A stretch of 64,000 bases of DNA from Candidatus Nanopelagicales bacterium (GCA_028687755.1 JAQTZL010000002.1:84459-148458), one strand, 5' to 3'; shown: positions 8,316-17,451, counted from the first letter of the stretch. Notes: a model not told the origin generated them from the letters alone. Numbers and translations: made by a program.

Positions 8316-8855
8316 CTAGCGATCGTTCGTGCGGTCCCGCTCATCAGGCTCATCGTCAAGATTCATGGCGTCAATATGCTCACGAAGGTCAGTGACCATG
8401 TCTCGGAGTTCACCACGTATGTAGTCACGAGTAGCAACTTCACCAAGTGCCAAGCGCAAGGCCGCAATTTCTCGAGCCAGGTAGTCGCTGTCGGCCAGCA
8501 AGCGCTCAGTGCGCAGGCGGTCTTCTTGATATTGCACGCGATCGCGGTCGGATTGACGATTCTGGGCCAGCAAAATCAGTGGTGCTGCATACGACGCCTG
8601 CAATGACAACAGCAGTGTTAAAAAGATGAATGGGAATGGATCCACATGCCAGTCTTCAGGCCCCACGGTGTTCACAAGCACCCATGCGCCGACGACCACG
8701 GTCATCCACGCAATGAAGGCCCATGAACCGATATAGCGCGCTACCTTTTCTGAGATGCGACCAAAGCGTTCTGGGTCGTAACTGCCACGCATCGAGCGAC
8801 TGCGCTCATACGGCTGGTCCAAACGCGCTTCGCGACGCGTTGGGCGGCTAGCCAC
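8316..8855 (-). CDS. DUF1003 membrane protein
   Basis: The 179-residue protein has two central transmembrane helices in the DUF1003 pattern (IGSWAFIAWMTVVVGAWV, then DPFPFIFLTLLLSLQASYAAPLILLAQNRQ). A charged C-terminal helical region continues with DRDRVQYQEDRLRTE. GTG 8855 is chosen: it overlaps the stop of the upstream MgtE-N gene by 8 bp and removes a spurious extension. In many actinobacteria DUF1003 follows an MgtE-N/CBS protein, so the two probably work together, perhaps in divalent-cation homeostasis. That role is an inference. Confidence 0.88.
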   Translation of the reverse strand: MASRPTRREARLDQPYERSRSMRGSYDPERFGRISEKVARYIGSWAFIAWMTVVVGAWVLVNTVGPEDWHVDPFPFIFLTLLLSLQASYAAPLILLAQNRQSDRDRVQYQEDRLRTERLLADSDYLAREIAALRLALGEVATRDYIRGELRDMVTDLREHIDAMNLDDEPDERDRTNDR

Positions 8856-10095
8856 GATCTTCTCCGTCGTTTTCGCGCCAATCTTCAGGCAGCATGTGGT
8901 CGATAACGTCGTCAACGGAAATCGCACCAAGCAAGTGACCATGCTCGTCAACGACTGGAAGAGCCGCAAGGTTGTAGGCAGCAAACGTTCGAGTGACTTG
9001 GCTCAACGGAGCATTTGGGCGCACTGGAACTAAATCGGTATCAACGAGTGACGACACCAATGTTGCAGGTGGTTCGCGCAGTAAACGCTGGAAGTGACAG
9101 GTGCCCAAATACTTGCCCGTAGGTGTTTCTGTCGGGTTACGTGTGACATATACCTGGGACGCAAGTGCCGGTGAAAGTTCCGGGTTACGAATCTGTGCAA
9201 GTGCGTCCGCAACTGTTGCATCCGTTGACATCACGATTGGTTCGGTTGTCATCATGCCGCCAGCGCTGAGTTCGTCATATGAGAGCAAGCGACGAATATC
9301 TTCAGCTTCTTCTGGCTCCATGCGATCAAGCAAATCGGCTGCGCGCTCAGGTGGAAGCTCGGAGATTAGGTCGGCAGCATCGTCAGGGTCCATCTCTTCA
9401 ATAACATCTGCTGCACGCTCAACTTCAAGTAACTGCACAATTTCAACGCGATCATCTTCAGGAAGTTCTTCAAGAACGTCTGCTAGGCGATCGTCTTTCA
9501 ATTGGCGAGCAATTTCCATCTGACGCTTAATCGGAAGTTCCTGTAGCAAATCTGCAATGTCAGCAGCGCGCAAGCTATCAATGGATTCGAGCATTGTTGT
9601 GGCTGATTGATCGCTTGTGCTTGGTAGTGCAAGACCGCTGACTTCATCCCAATCGACAACGATGCGCTCACCTCGCCGGCGGAAACCGCCATTGCCTTTT
9701 TGAATAAAGAGCTGCGTGACTATCCAGTCTTGGGTGCGATCACGTTCAACACCAACGTCGATCACTGACACCTCTTCGCCTGTTTCCAGGAATTGCACAG
9801 TTCGATCGAGAAGTTCGGCAGTGAGCAAGGTTTCATTTGGGCGCTTGGCAAAGCGGCGCAGGTTCACTACACCGGTCACAATGATCTGGTTGGCGTCAAC
9901 CGAGGTGACCTTGGACATTGGTACGAAGATGCGGCGGCGCGCTTGAACTTCTACCACCAAGCCAGTCAGGCGAGGGTTTGAGGAGCGCATCACGATGATG
10001 CTGTCGCGCACTTTGCCCAGCTGCTCACCGTTGGGATCAAAGACGCGGACCCCGGCAAGTCGGGCAAGGAATACCCGTGTGGCTGCTGTGGTCAT
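8848..10095 (-). CDS. Soluble MgtE-N / CBS-domain protein with PRC-barrel
   Basis: The 415-residue protein has an N-terminal PRC-barrel-like segment (LAGVRVFDPNGEQLGKVRD). A long MgtE N-terminal superhelix of acidic repeats follows (AADIADLLQELP, RLADVLEELPEDDR, AADLISELPPERAADLLDRM), then paired CBS motifs ending DEHGHLLGAISVDDVIDHML. The membrane channel domain of true MgtE is absent, so this is a cytoplasmic sensor-like protein, not a Mg2+ channel. It resembles Rv1232c. It overlaps the DUF1003 gene downstream by 8 bp and the ATPase-fold gene upstream by 4 bp, forming a three-gene operon. Confidence 0.88.
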   Translation of the reverse strand: MTTAATRVFLARLAGVRVFDPNGEQLGKVRDSIIVMRSSNPRLTGLVVEVQARRRIFVPMSKVTSVDANQIIVTGVVNLRRFAKRPNETLLTAELLDRTVQFLETGEEVSVIDVGVERDRTQDWIVTQLFIQKGNGGFRRRGERIVVDWDEVSGLALPSTSDQSATTMLESIDSLRAADIADLLQELPIKRQMEIARQLKDDRLADVLEELPEDDRVEIVQLLEVERAADVIEEMDPDDAADLISELPPERAADLLDRMEPEEAEDIRRLLSYDELSAGGMMTTEPIVMSTDATVADALAQIRNPELSPALASQVYVTRNPTETPTGKYLGTCHFQRLLREPPATLVSSLVDTDLVPVRPNAPLSQVTRTFAAYNLAALPVVDEHGHLLGAISVDDVIDHMLPEDWRENDGEDRG

Positions 10096-10472
10096 TGTGA
10101 AAGGTTACCGGGGAGGGCCAAAACCGCCCAAACAACGAGGCTTGGGCCACTTTGGAGCCAGCCCCACTCACTGCTGAGGGCATTGACGAGGACCAGGCCT
10201 CGGCCTCGTAGCCCGGGTTCCTTTGCGAGTTCTGGAACCTGGTTCGAGCCTGAGAAGTTCTGAGTGACCTGGATTCGAATCTGGGCCCTGGAGGCAACCA
10301 CAGTGACCTGTATTGGCGGCAAGCCGTAGGCCAAGGCATTGCTGGCCAACTCATTGGCGACGATGAGGAGGTCATCACTCAAAGCAGGAATCACATGCGG
10401 CCAGACTTCCAAGGCTTGACGAAATTCACGTAACTGAAGCAGGTCGCCATCGAGTTGATAGTTGAACCGCAT
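10092..10472 (-). CDS. Histidine-kinase-like ATP-binding protein (anti-sigma/RsbW type)
   Basis: The 126-residue protein is a single GHKL ATPase fold. The N-box is LLIVANELASNALAYG and the G-box region GLRGRGLVLVNALSSEWGW. There is no phospho-acceptor His or transmembrane domain, matching stand-alone anti-sigma-factor kinases or SpoIIAB/RsbW-like proteins. ATG 10472 is preferred; a TTG at 10502 would extend it by 10 residues. It overlaps the MgtE-N gene by 4 bp. Partner sigma or anti-anti-sigma genes are not nearby, so the target is unknown. Confidence 0.72.
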   Translation of the reverse strand: MRFNYQLDGDLLQLREFRQALEVWPHVIPALSDDLLIVANELASNALAYGLPPIQVTVVASRAQIRIQVTQNFSGSNQVPELAKEPGLRGRGLVLVNALSSEWGWLQSGPSLVVWAVLALPGNLSQ

Positions 10473-10509
10473 GCGTCCAAGGGTAAATCTCAAGGAGCAC
10501 AATGGCGGG

Positions 10510-11262
10510 GTGGCCCACGTCCTTGCGTTCGCAAATCAAAAGGGTGGTGTGGGTAAAACCACCACAGTGGTCAGTGTTGCCGCTGCACTTGTTGAACTGG
10601 GCCAACGCGTGCTGGTCGTTGACCTTGATGCGCAAGCCTGTGCAACCTTCAGTCTGGGTATTGACCCTGAAGATGTGCAGCTGTGTACACGTGAACTCAT
10701 CGTTGAAGGTAAGGCAGCACAACGAGCAATCATCACAACCAGTGAAGGTGTGGATCTTTTGCCCGCAACTATTCGCCTTGCGGATGCTGATGCAGCACTT
10801 GCAACATCCAAAGGTCGAGAATTTGCAGTACGCGAAGCGTTGAAACCCTTGCAGGGTTCATATGACTGGATCCTGCTTGATTGCGCACCATCGCTCGGCA
10901 TCGTCACTGTTGGTGCACTAATCGCAGCAAACTCTGTTGCCATTCCTCTGCAATGCGAAACTTTGTCGCACCGAGGCGTCGGACAGTTAATGCAAACCAT
11001 TAGCGATGTGCGTACCTATGCAAATCCGGAACTCAAAGTTGCAGGCATCATCCCAACGCAATTTGATGGACGCACTACCCATGCACGTTCGGTGTTAGCG
11101 GATTTACCAATGACCTACGGCGTTCACGTGTTGCCAGCAATTGCGCGGTCAATTCGCTTTGCTGAGGCGCCCGCTGTCGGTCAAACAGTGCTCGCTACGG
11201 CGCCAACAAGTGTTGGCGCTCGTAACTATCGAGAGCTTGCGCAAGCATTGCTTGCGTTGTAG
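10510..11262 (+). CDS. ParA/Soj-like ATPase
   Basis: The 250-residue protein has a deviant Walker A motif FANQKGGVGKTTT at its N-terminus, VLVVDLDAQAC (Walker A') and WILLDCAPSLG (Walker B). The strand/helix order then follows ParA/MinD (QCETLSHRGVGQLMQTI). No parB is adjacent, and the setting beside the DEAD-box helicase and DUF3107 genes matches Rv3213c, an orphan ParA-like protein in mycobacteria. GTG 10510 is chosen, with AAGGAG 12 nt upstream; ATG 10471 is the alternative. Its role may be positioning of cargo rather than chromosome partition (inference). Confidence 0.85.
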   Translation: MAHVLAFANQKGGVGKTTTVVSVAAALVELGQRVLVVDLDAQACATFSLGIDPEDVQLCTRELIVEGKAAQRAIITTSEGVDLLPATIRLADADAALATSKGREFAVREALKPLQGSYDWILLDCAPSLGIVTVGALIAANSVAIPLQCETLSHRGVGQLMQTISDVRTYANPELKVAGIIPTQFDGRTTHARSVLADLPMTYGVHVLPAIARSIRFAEAPAVGQTVLATAPTSVGARNYRELAQALLAL

Positions 11263-12801
11263 TTATTCAGCTGCAGGTGTTGCAGGCTTGCCACTACGGG
11301 TGCGACGACGCTGACGAGCGCCTTCAGTTTTCAAAGCAGCTGCATCTTTTTGGTCAGCATCAGACTTAGGCGCATCCGACTTTTGCTTGTCGTTGCGAGG
11401 GCGATCAGTTCGTGGCTTGTCATTACGCGGACGGTCGCCGCGTGGCCGATCACCCTTTGGCTTGTCGCCATGTGACTTGCCATGATGCTTGTCGTTATTG
11501 CCGGCAGGCTTCTTCTTGCCGGTTTCCCCAAGATCTTCAACGCCTTCTGCCTTCAGGCCTTCTCGGGTTTGGCCTGACTTTGGCAATGAACCAGTAGTAC
11601 CAGCGGGAATGTTCAAGCCGGTGTACAAGTGATCGCTAGTTGAGTAGGTCTCGATTGGATCCTTGAACGGAAGCTTCAAAGCGCGATCAATCATTTGCCA
11701 ACGCGCAATGTCTTCCCAGTCAACAAGAGTGACGGCAACACCTGAGTTACCAGCGCGACCCGTGCGACCAATGCGGTGCACATAAGTTTTCTCATCATCA
11801 GGGCATTCGTAGTTGATTACATGCGTGACGTTGTCAACATCGATACCGCGAGCTGCGACGTCGGTGCAGACGAGAACGTCAACCTTGCCGTTGCGGAATG
11901 CGCGGAGAGCTTGCTCGCGTGCACCTTGACCAAGGTCACCATGTACTGAACCCACAGCGAAACCGCGCTCGGTGAGATCGTCAGCAATCTTTTGAGCCTT
12001 GCGCTTTGTGCGTGTAAAGATCATTGCCAGTTGACGGCCTTCAGCCTGAAGAACGCGTGCAACTACTTCAACTTTGTCGAGTGGGTGCGCACGCCACACA
12101 TGCTGCTCAATGGCATCAACCGTTTGCGTGTCATTGCCTGGCTCACTTGCACGGATGTGAGTTGGGGTAGTCATATAACGACGAGCGAGATTCAGGATCT
12201 GACCCGGCATTGTTGCTGAGAACAACATGGTCTGACGTTTTGCTGGAACAGCGGAAACAATCCGCTCAACATCAGGCAAGAAGCCCATGTCGAGCATTTC
12301 GTCTGCTTCGTCAAGAACGAGCACGCGAATATTGCTGAGATCAAGATCCTTGCGATTAGAAAGGTCAATGATTCGCCCCGGCGTGCCAACAACAACGTCG
12401 ACGCCGTTTTGCAAGGCTTCGATCTGTGGTTCATAAGCACGACCGCCGTACACAGCAAGAACCTTGACTCCACGCAAACGACCAGCGCGTTCAAGGTCGG
12501 TGGCAACCTGAAGGCCAAGTTCGCGGGTTGGGCAGATCACGATGGCCTGAGGCTTATCGCGGTCACCTTCCAGATCAATGCGCTGCAGTAGCGGAATGCC
12601 AAAGCCCAGGGTCTTTCCGGTGCCGGTCTTCGCCTGGCCAATGATGTCGCGGCCTTCGAGCGCCATCGAAAGGCACATTTCCTGAATAGGAAAGGCGCGT
12701 TCGATGCCATCTTCGAGAAGGGCAGCGGCAATGCGTGGGTCGGTGCCCAATTCAGCGAACGTAGGTGCGCTCGTTGGGTCAACGGTGCTTGAAGTGCTCA
12801 G
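11263..12801 (-). CDS. DEAD-box ATP-dependent RNA helicase (RhlE-like)
   Basis: This RNA helicase has Q-motif FPIQ, motif I AKTGTGKT, Ia PTRELGLQV, II DEAD, III SATMP, V ARGIDVDNV and VI HRIGRTGRAG. Its roughly 120-residue C-terminal tail is rich in Lys/Arg/Asp/Pro repeats of the RPRND type, typical of RNA-binding disordered tails. The position matches mycobacterial Rv3211. The start is uncertain. A CTG at 12801 has GGGGAG 5 nt upstream and fits the homologous N-terminus; a TTG at 12840 without a visible Shine-Dalgarno would give 525 residues. Its stop abuts the ParA gene's stop with no spacer. Confidence 0.92.
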   Translation of the reverse strand: MSTSSTVDPTSAPTFAELGTDPRIAAALLEDGIERAFPIQEMCLSMALEGRDIIGQAKTGTGKTLGFGIPLLQRIDLEGDRDKPQAIVICPTRELGLQVATDLERAGRLRGVKVLAVYGGRAYEPQIEALQNGVDVVVGTPGRIIDLSNRKDLDLSNIRVLVLDEADEMLDMGFLPDVERIVSAVPAKRQTMLFSATMPGQILNLARRYMTTPTHIRASEPGNDTQTVDAIEQHVWRAHPLDKVEVVARVLQAEGRQLAMIFTRTKRKAQKIADDLTERGFAVGSVHGDLGQGAREQALRAFRNGKVDVLVCTDVAARGIDVDNVTHVINYECPDDEKTYVHRIGRTGRAGNSGVAVTLVDWEDIARWQMIDRALKLPFKDPIETYSTSDHLYTGLNIPAGTTGSLPKSGQTREGLKAEGVEDLGETGKKKPAGNNDKHHGKSHGDKPKGDRPRGDRPRNDKPRTDRPRNDKQKSDAPKSDADQKDAAALKTEGARQRRRTRSGKPATPAAE

Positions 12802-12919
12802 GGTGACTCCCCAGTAACGACTCGTGGGGCGGAGGGCCAAAGGCCGGTACCAACACGATGAGAGTTCAAGTGTACCCAGAGACGCATTTTCGGGCTCACA
12901 GTTACGTGGCCCTCACGGT

Positions 12920-13141
12920 TTAGTGGCCGAAACCAACCTTGCGTGACGAAGCAGGTCCAAGCTCAACGTAGGTGATCTTGTCGCCAGGAATGATCACAGT
13001 GCGACCGCGATCGTCGGTGAGCTTGAGCAGTGAGCCTGCAGAGATCGCTGCATCGACGGCCTTGGAGATGGTTTCTGGCTTCTCTTCGCTCTCAAGGGAG
13101 ATCTCGCGTGGTGAGTACTGAACGCCAATCTTGATTTCCAT
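12920..13141 (-). CDS. DUF3107 family protein
   Basis: The 73-residue protein MEIKIGVQYSPREISLESEE... ends with ITYVELGPASSRKVGFG, the pattern of DUF3107 (Rv3208A/TB9.4 type), a small conserved actinobacterial protein of unknown function. ATG 13141 has AAGGGAAAG just upstream; a longer frame to 13174 lacks support. It lies beside the helicase gene, as in mycobacteria, and is divergent from the alpha/beta hydrolase gene. Confidence 0.9.
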   Translation of the reverse strand: MEIKIGVQYSPREISLESEEKPETISKAVDAAISAGSLLKLTDDRGRTVIIPGDKITYVELGPASSRKVGFGH

Positions 13142-13209
13142 GATGCTTTCCCTTGCTCGTTGCGTAACACCCATAGTTGCAGTGACTTAAATATATGTAG
13201 CCTTGAGGG

Positions 13210-14100
13210 GTGTCAGGACAAATTCAGCCGTGGCCGCGTGAGGAAGTTTTCTTCCCTGCGCGAACGTTGGCCTATCGGCACGCTCAATCCACAACATCTG
13301 ACGCTGAACCAGCGTTGATGTTGCATGGTCTTGGCGGATCCTCGTTGAACTGGACTGACCTCATGGGTCAGTTGCAACCTGAGGTGAATTCCTGGGCCTT
13401 GGACCTTCCCGGTTTTGGGATGTCGCCACCGCCACGCGATGGCAACTTTGCACCCCTTGGGCATGCGCGAGCCGCTGTTGATTTCATTGAGCGTCATCTC
13501 GATGGATCGCCTGTGCATCTTTTTGGAAACTCAATGGGTGGAGCAGTTGCGCTGCAAGTCGCAGCACGCCGACCCGATCTCGTGAAAACCCTGACACTGA
13601 TTTCGCCTGCGCTTCCTGACGTGAGTCCGAATAAAGCCAACTTCATCTTGCCGGTCATGGCTATTCCAGGATTTGGTGAAGCCGCAATGAAGAAATCCAG
13701 CGAACTTCCAGTTGCAACACGAGTGCAGTCAACAATTGACACGGTGTTTGCCAATCCAAGCGTGGTGACCGCGCAACGATTTGCTGAGTCACTTACTGAA
13801 GCGCAAATGCGCGATGAGTTGTCGTATGCAAATGATGCGTTCCTGCAGTCACTACGAGGTTTACTCGGAACGTACTTCGAACGCGGACGCCACCGTCCAT
13901 GGAAACTTGCGGAAATGGTGCAAGCACAAAGTCTTTTGATTTATGGACTACAGGATCCTTTGGTTGATGCGCGAGTAGCGCACAAGAGCACGAAGTATTT
14001 CAAGGATGCACAAGTAATGGTGCTGCCTGATTCAGCACATGTTTCGCAAATGGAAAAGCCTGATGTTGTTGCGCAAGCATGGATTGCGCGTTTTCGCTAG
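13210..14100 (+). CDS. Alpha/beta-fold hydrolase
   Basis: The 296-residue protein has the oxyanion-region motif LMLHGLGGSSLNW, the nucleophile elbow GNSMGG (Ser108), an acid in GLQDPLVDARV and a histidine in PDSAHVSQMEKPDVV, so the catalytic triad is complete. No signal peptide is visible. The substrate cannot be read from sequence; small-ester or lipid-related hydrolysis is typical. The start is GTG at 13210, in a 68-bp divergent gap with the DUF3107 gene. Confidence 0.88.
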   Translation: MSGQIQPWPREEVFFPARTLAYRHAQSTTSDAEPALMLHGLGGSSLNWTDLMGQLQPEVNSWALDLPGFGMSPPPRDGNFAPLGHARAAVDFIERHLDGSPVHLFGNSMGGAVALQVAARRPDLVKTLTLISPALPDVSPNKANFILPVMAIPGFGEAAMKKSSELPVATRVQSTIDTVFANPSVVTAQRFAESLTEAQMRDELSYANDAFLQSLRGLLGTYFERGRHRPWKLAEMVQAQSLLIYGLQDPLVDARVAHKSTKYFKDAQVMVLPDSAHVSQMEKPDVVAQAWIARFR

Positions 14101-14202
14101 TCGTTATCCCCAACCCTGGAGTTATGCACAGGCAAAATATTCAGGGTTCCAATAGTCGTAGGACTCGTCTTAACGTTGAAGCAATTCAACTTTGGGGGAG
14201 CC

Positions 14203-15459
14203 ATGAGCACTGCAACGCGAGTACGTGAACTTGTAGAGCAACAAGCGCGTGCTGCTATTCGCAACGATGGCTTGGACCCGCTTTCGCAACCAGAAAAATT
14301 TCGGGCTCTGGTCGAGCAATGCGCAATGGACACGTGGATTGCCCAAGGTGCTCGTTCGGTTGATGGCGATCCAGCAGTCGTTGCCAAGGAAGTGTTGCGA
14401 GTGATCTCGGGTTTTGGTGCGCTCCAGCAATTTTTCGATGACCCAACTATCGAGGAAATCTGGCTCAATGAACCCGGGCGAGTGTTTATTGCGCGTCACG
14501 GCAAACCAGAACTCACTTCCGTAGTGCTCGGTGATCGTGAAGTGCGCGATCTCGTTGAACGCATGCTGCGGGTTTCTGGGCGCCGTTTGGACACCTCAAG
14601 TCCATTTGTTGATGCGGTACTTCCCGATGGAAGCCGTTTGCATGTCGTGATTCCGGACATCACTCGCAATCATTGGGCGGTCAATATTCGCCGATTCGTT
14701 GTTCGACCCAAATCAGTCGAGGCGCTTGTGCCACTTGGGACGTTGACGCATCAGGCAGCTGCTTTTCTTCGTGCTGCAGTGATGAGTGGTCTCAATATTG
14801 TGATTGCAGGAGGAACACAAGCGGGAAAAACAACACTGCTCAATTCATTGCTCGGTTCGGTTGCCAGCGACGAACGCATTGTGAGTTGCGAGGAAGTTTT
14901 TGAGATCCAGCTCGTACACCCTGACTGGGTAGCCATGCAAACAAGGGATGCCACTCTTGAAGGTGTTGGCGAAATCCCACTGCGTCGCCTCATTCGTGAG
15001 GCCCTGCGAATGCGCCCAACGCGGCTCGTTGTCGGTGAGGTTAGGCAAGCTGAGGCGCTTGACCTGCTGATTGCGATGAACAGCGGCATGCCGGCTATGG
15101 CAACCCTGCACGCAAACAGTGCGCGCGAGGCTGTCACCAAGTTGTGCACGCTGCCATTACTCGCGGGTCAAAACATTCCCGGCGATTTTGTTGTTCCCAC
15201 CGTGGCGGGCTGCGTTGATTTAGTCATTCACACCACGACCACAGCTTCTGGCCACCGACGTATTTCGGAAATTTGTGCGTTACCTGGCCGAGTTGAAAAC
15301 GGTGTGATCGAGATGGCCGAACTCTTCATCGATCGTGGCCAGGGGCTGGTGCGCATGAGTGGATGGCCACCACGTCAGGAGCGATTTGCACAGGCTGGTT
15401 TTGATCTCAGTGCTTTGCTGACGCTTACACATCAAGAATCCCAAAGCTGGGCTGCGTAA
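14203..15459 (+). CDS. tadA: TadA/CpaF-family secretion ATPase
   Basis: The 418-residue cytoplasmic motor ATPase belongs to the type II/IV secretion (GspE) family. It has an N-terminal domain with FFDDPTIEEIWLNEPGRVF, Walker A GGTQAGKTTLLNSL, an Asp box EEVFEIQ, Walker B LRMRPTRLVVGEVR and a His box MATLHANSA. ATG 14203 follows GGGGGA; a TTG frame could begin at 14176. It is first in a seven-gene tad operon with 1-4 bp overlaps. The layout resembles mycobacterial Rv3659c-Rv3654c. Confidence 0.93.
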   Translation: MSTATRVRELVEQQARAAIRNDGLDPLSQPEKFRALVEQCAMDTWIAQGARSVDGDPAVVAKEVLRVISGFGALQQFFDDPTIEEIWLNEPGRVFIARHGKPELTSVVLGDREVRDLVERMLRVSGRRLDTSSPFVDAVLPDGSRLHVVIPDITRNHWAVNIRRFVVRPKSVEALVPLGTLTHQAAAFLRAAVMSGLNIVIAGGTQAGKTTLLNSLLGSVASDERIVSCEEVFEIQLVHPDWVAMQTRDATLEGVGEIPLRRLIREALRMRPTRLVVGEVRQAEALDLLIAMNSGMPAMATLHANSAREAVTKLCTLPLLAGQNIPGDFVVPTVAGCVDLVIHTTTTASGHRRISEICALPGRVENGVIEMAELFIDRGQGLVRMSGWPPRQERFAQAGFDLSALLTLTHQESQSWAA

Positions 15460-16316
15460 TGGGTGCACTCGTCGGGTTACTTCTTGGGGCCGGCGCCCTG
15501 CTCATTCTTTTTGGGTTCACAGCTCAACGCAGTGCGATGAATGTTCGCGTGCATTCATATTTCTTTACGCGATTAGCGCAGCAGTCAGGGATTCCTCGTT
15601 TAACAGGTATTTCACTCTTCGGCATTTGTGTTGCATTTGCGGCAATTGCTGCAGTACTAGCGCTCTTCATTACAGCTGTTCCGATGGTTGCGCTTATCGC
15701 GGCTATTGCCAGCGGATGGATACCAATCCTGCTAATTCGGCGGCGTGGTCGTCTGCATCACAAGGCAGTGCGTAAAGCCTGGCCTGATGTTGTTGATTCA
15801 CTCTTGAGTGCTGTTCGAGCTGGCTTGTCTCTTCCCGAGGCGGTGTGCGAGTTGGGGAGTAAGGGCCCCGTTGCTCTGCGCAGGCAATTCGCGGACTTCG
15901 CAGCGGATTACCGGGCCAGTGGTTCGTTTGTTGAGTCGCTGAATGGATTGGGTGAGCAACTTGCTGACCCAGTAGCCGATCGAGTGATCGCTGCATTGCG
16001 CATCGCTCGTGAAGTTGGTGGCAATGATCTGGGATCAGTGCTGCGTACCTTGAGCTTGTTGCTTCGCGAGGATGCGCGGGTTCGGGGCGAAATTGAAGCG
16101 CGGCAGAGTTGGACAATTAACGCAGCTCGCCTGGCGGTGGCGGCTCCCTGGATAACTCTTGCTTTGCTCTCAACGCGGCCTGAGGCAATGCGTGCGTACA
16201 ACAGCAGTTCTGGAGCGTTAGTGCTGATTGCCGCAACGGCACTTTCATTCGTTGCCTACCGCTCGATGATGTTTGTGAGTCGCTTACCGGTTGAACCCAG
16301 GCTGGTGAAGGCATGA
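15459..16316 (+). CDS. tadB: TadB-like pilus assembly membrane protein
   Basis: The 285-residue inner-membrane platform protein of the T2SS-F (GspF) fold has an N-terminal helix, a further hydrophobic pair around residues 45-90 and the T2SSF helical domain (DVVDSLLSAVRAGLSLPEAV...LREDARVRGEIEARQSWT). C-terminal membrane helices follow. Its start overlaps the tadA stop (TAATG). It should pair with TadC as the platform for pseudopilus assembly. Confidence 0.88.
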   Translation: MGALVGLLLGAGALLILFGFTAQRSAMNVRVHSYFFTRLAQQSGIPRLTGISLFGICVAFAAIAAVLALFITAVPMVALIAAIASGWIPILLIRRRGRLHHKAVRKAWPDVVDSLLSAVRAGLSLPEAVCELGSKGPVALRRQFADFAADYRASGSFVESLNGLGEQLADPVADRVIAALRIAREVGGNDLGSVLRTLSLLLREDARVRGEIEARQSWTINAARLAVAAPWITLALLSTRPEAMRAYNSSSGALVLIAATALSFVAYRSMMFVSRLPVEPRLVKA

Positions 16317-17215
16317 GCATGAGTGGCGGGGGAGCCTTCATTGGATTTCTCTGCGCAATTGGTGTGCTCATTGTAATTTCTGGGTGGTCACGTTCTCGAA
16401 AGCCCGCTGTACTAGACCAGATTTCTCCATACATCCCCGTATCTCGTGCGTTGGGTGTCCTGCAGCGAAAGCAGCCAGGGCCGTTCGACATCGTTGCGGC
16501 TTTGCTCGCACCGTTGTTGATTGAGCGATCTTCAACGCGCAAAATTGAAGAGCGATTGTCGCGCGCCGGAAAATCTGGAGTTGAGGCCTTTCGCCTTGAG
16601 CAAGCAATGGCTGCTGGCGTAGGTGCAGCGGCCGGATTGTTGATGAGCTTCTTGGCTCTTGCCTCAGGCTCCTCACCGTTGGTGTTTTTCATATTCATCG
16701 CATTAGGCGCAGCAATGGGTGCGCTGATGTGGGATCGAAAGCTGAGTAGGGAAATTTCCCAACGAAGCAAACGCATTGCTCAAGAGTTACCAGCGGTTGC
16801 GGAATTACTTGCTTTTGCAGTGGCGGCAGGTGAGTCGCCGGTTGTAGCGATTGAACGTATCTCGCACACGATGGGTGGAGAGTTGGCTGCCGAATTTTCG
16901 TTAGCGCTTGCAGAGATTCGTGGTGGGCAGTCGATAGAACAAGCTCTGCGTGGTGTTTCTCAGCGAGCCAATAGTGCAGATGTTGAACGGTTCGTTGACG
17001 GCGTACTCCTTGCGATCGATCGAGGAACACCACTTGCTGAAGTGTTGCGATCCCAAGCCGCGGATGCTCGTGCAGCTGATCGCAGGCAGTTACTTGAAAT
17101 TGCTGGAAAGAAAGACGTAGCGATGTTAATCCCAGTGGTTTTCTTCATATTGCCAACAGTGGTGCTGGTGGCGCTATTTCCTGGAATTCAAGGATTAAAA
17201 CTCATGGTTTCGTAA
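16313..17215 (+). CDS. tadC: TadC-like pilus assembly membrane protein
   Basis: The 300-residue T2SS-F family protein has an N-terminal transmembrane helix, a membrane pair around residues 100-140 (AAGVGAAAGLLMSFLALA and VFFIFIALGAAMGALMW) and a T2SSF domain (ELLAFAVAAGESPVVAIERI...VERFVDGVLLAIDRGTPLAEVLRSQA). A last helix reads MLIPVVFFILPTVVLVALF. Its ATGA start overlaps tadB. It is predicted to be the second platform subunit of the Tad machine. Confidence 0.88.
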   Translation: MSMSGGGAFIGFLCAIGVLIVISGWSRSRKPAVLDQISPYIPVSRALGVLQRKQPGPFDIVAALLAPLLIERSSTRKIEERLSRAGKSGVEAFRLEQAMAAGVGAAAGLLMSFLALASGSSPLVFFIFIALGAAMGALMWDRKLSREISQRSKRIAQELPAVAELLAFAVAAGESPVVAIERISHTMGGELAAEFSLALAEIRGGQSIEQALRGVSQRANSADVERFVDGVLLAIDRGTPLAEVLRSQAADARAADRRQLLEIAGKKDVAMLIPVVFFILPTVVLVALFPGIQGLKLMVS

Positions 17216-17229
17216 ACAAAGGAGATGAA

Positions 17230-17451
17230 ATGTTAGAAAAAATCAATCATGCGCTGATCACAATGCACTTTGTGTTGCGTACGCGAACTCATGCGCTTGC
17301 TTCGCAGCGTAATGATCGCGGTGATGTGCCTGGCTGGGTCTTGGTGGCGGTGATGACTGCCGGTTTAGTAACCGCAATCTGGTTAGTAGCTGATGATGCG
17401 TTGACCTCTGTATTTGATCGTGCGATGACCTCTGTATCCGTGCGCAACTAA
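17230..17451 (+). CDS. Small Flp-pilin-like membrane protein
   Basis: The 73-residue protein lies where the actinobacterial Flp/DUF4244 gene (Rv3656c) is expected. It has a charged leader, the sequence DRGDVPGWVLVAVMTAGLV and one transmembrane helix (about 37-57). The usual pilin signature, a Gly cleavage site followed by Glu at +5, is not visible, so processing by a prepilin peptidase is doubtful. AAAGGAGA lies upstream of the ATG. It may be the major pilin-like subunit or an accessory anchor. Confidence 0.65.
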   Translation: MLEKINHALITMHFVLRTRTHALASQRNDRGDVPGWVLVAVMTAGLVTAIWLVADDALTSVFDRAMTSVSVRN

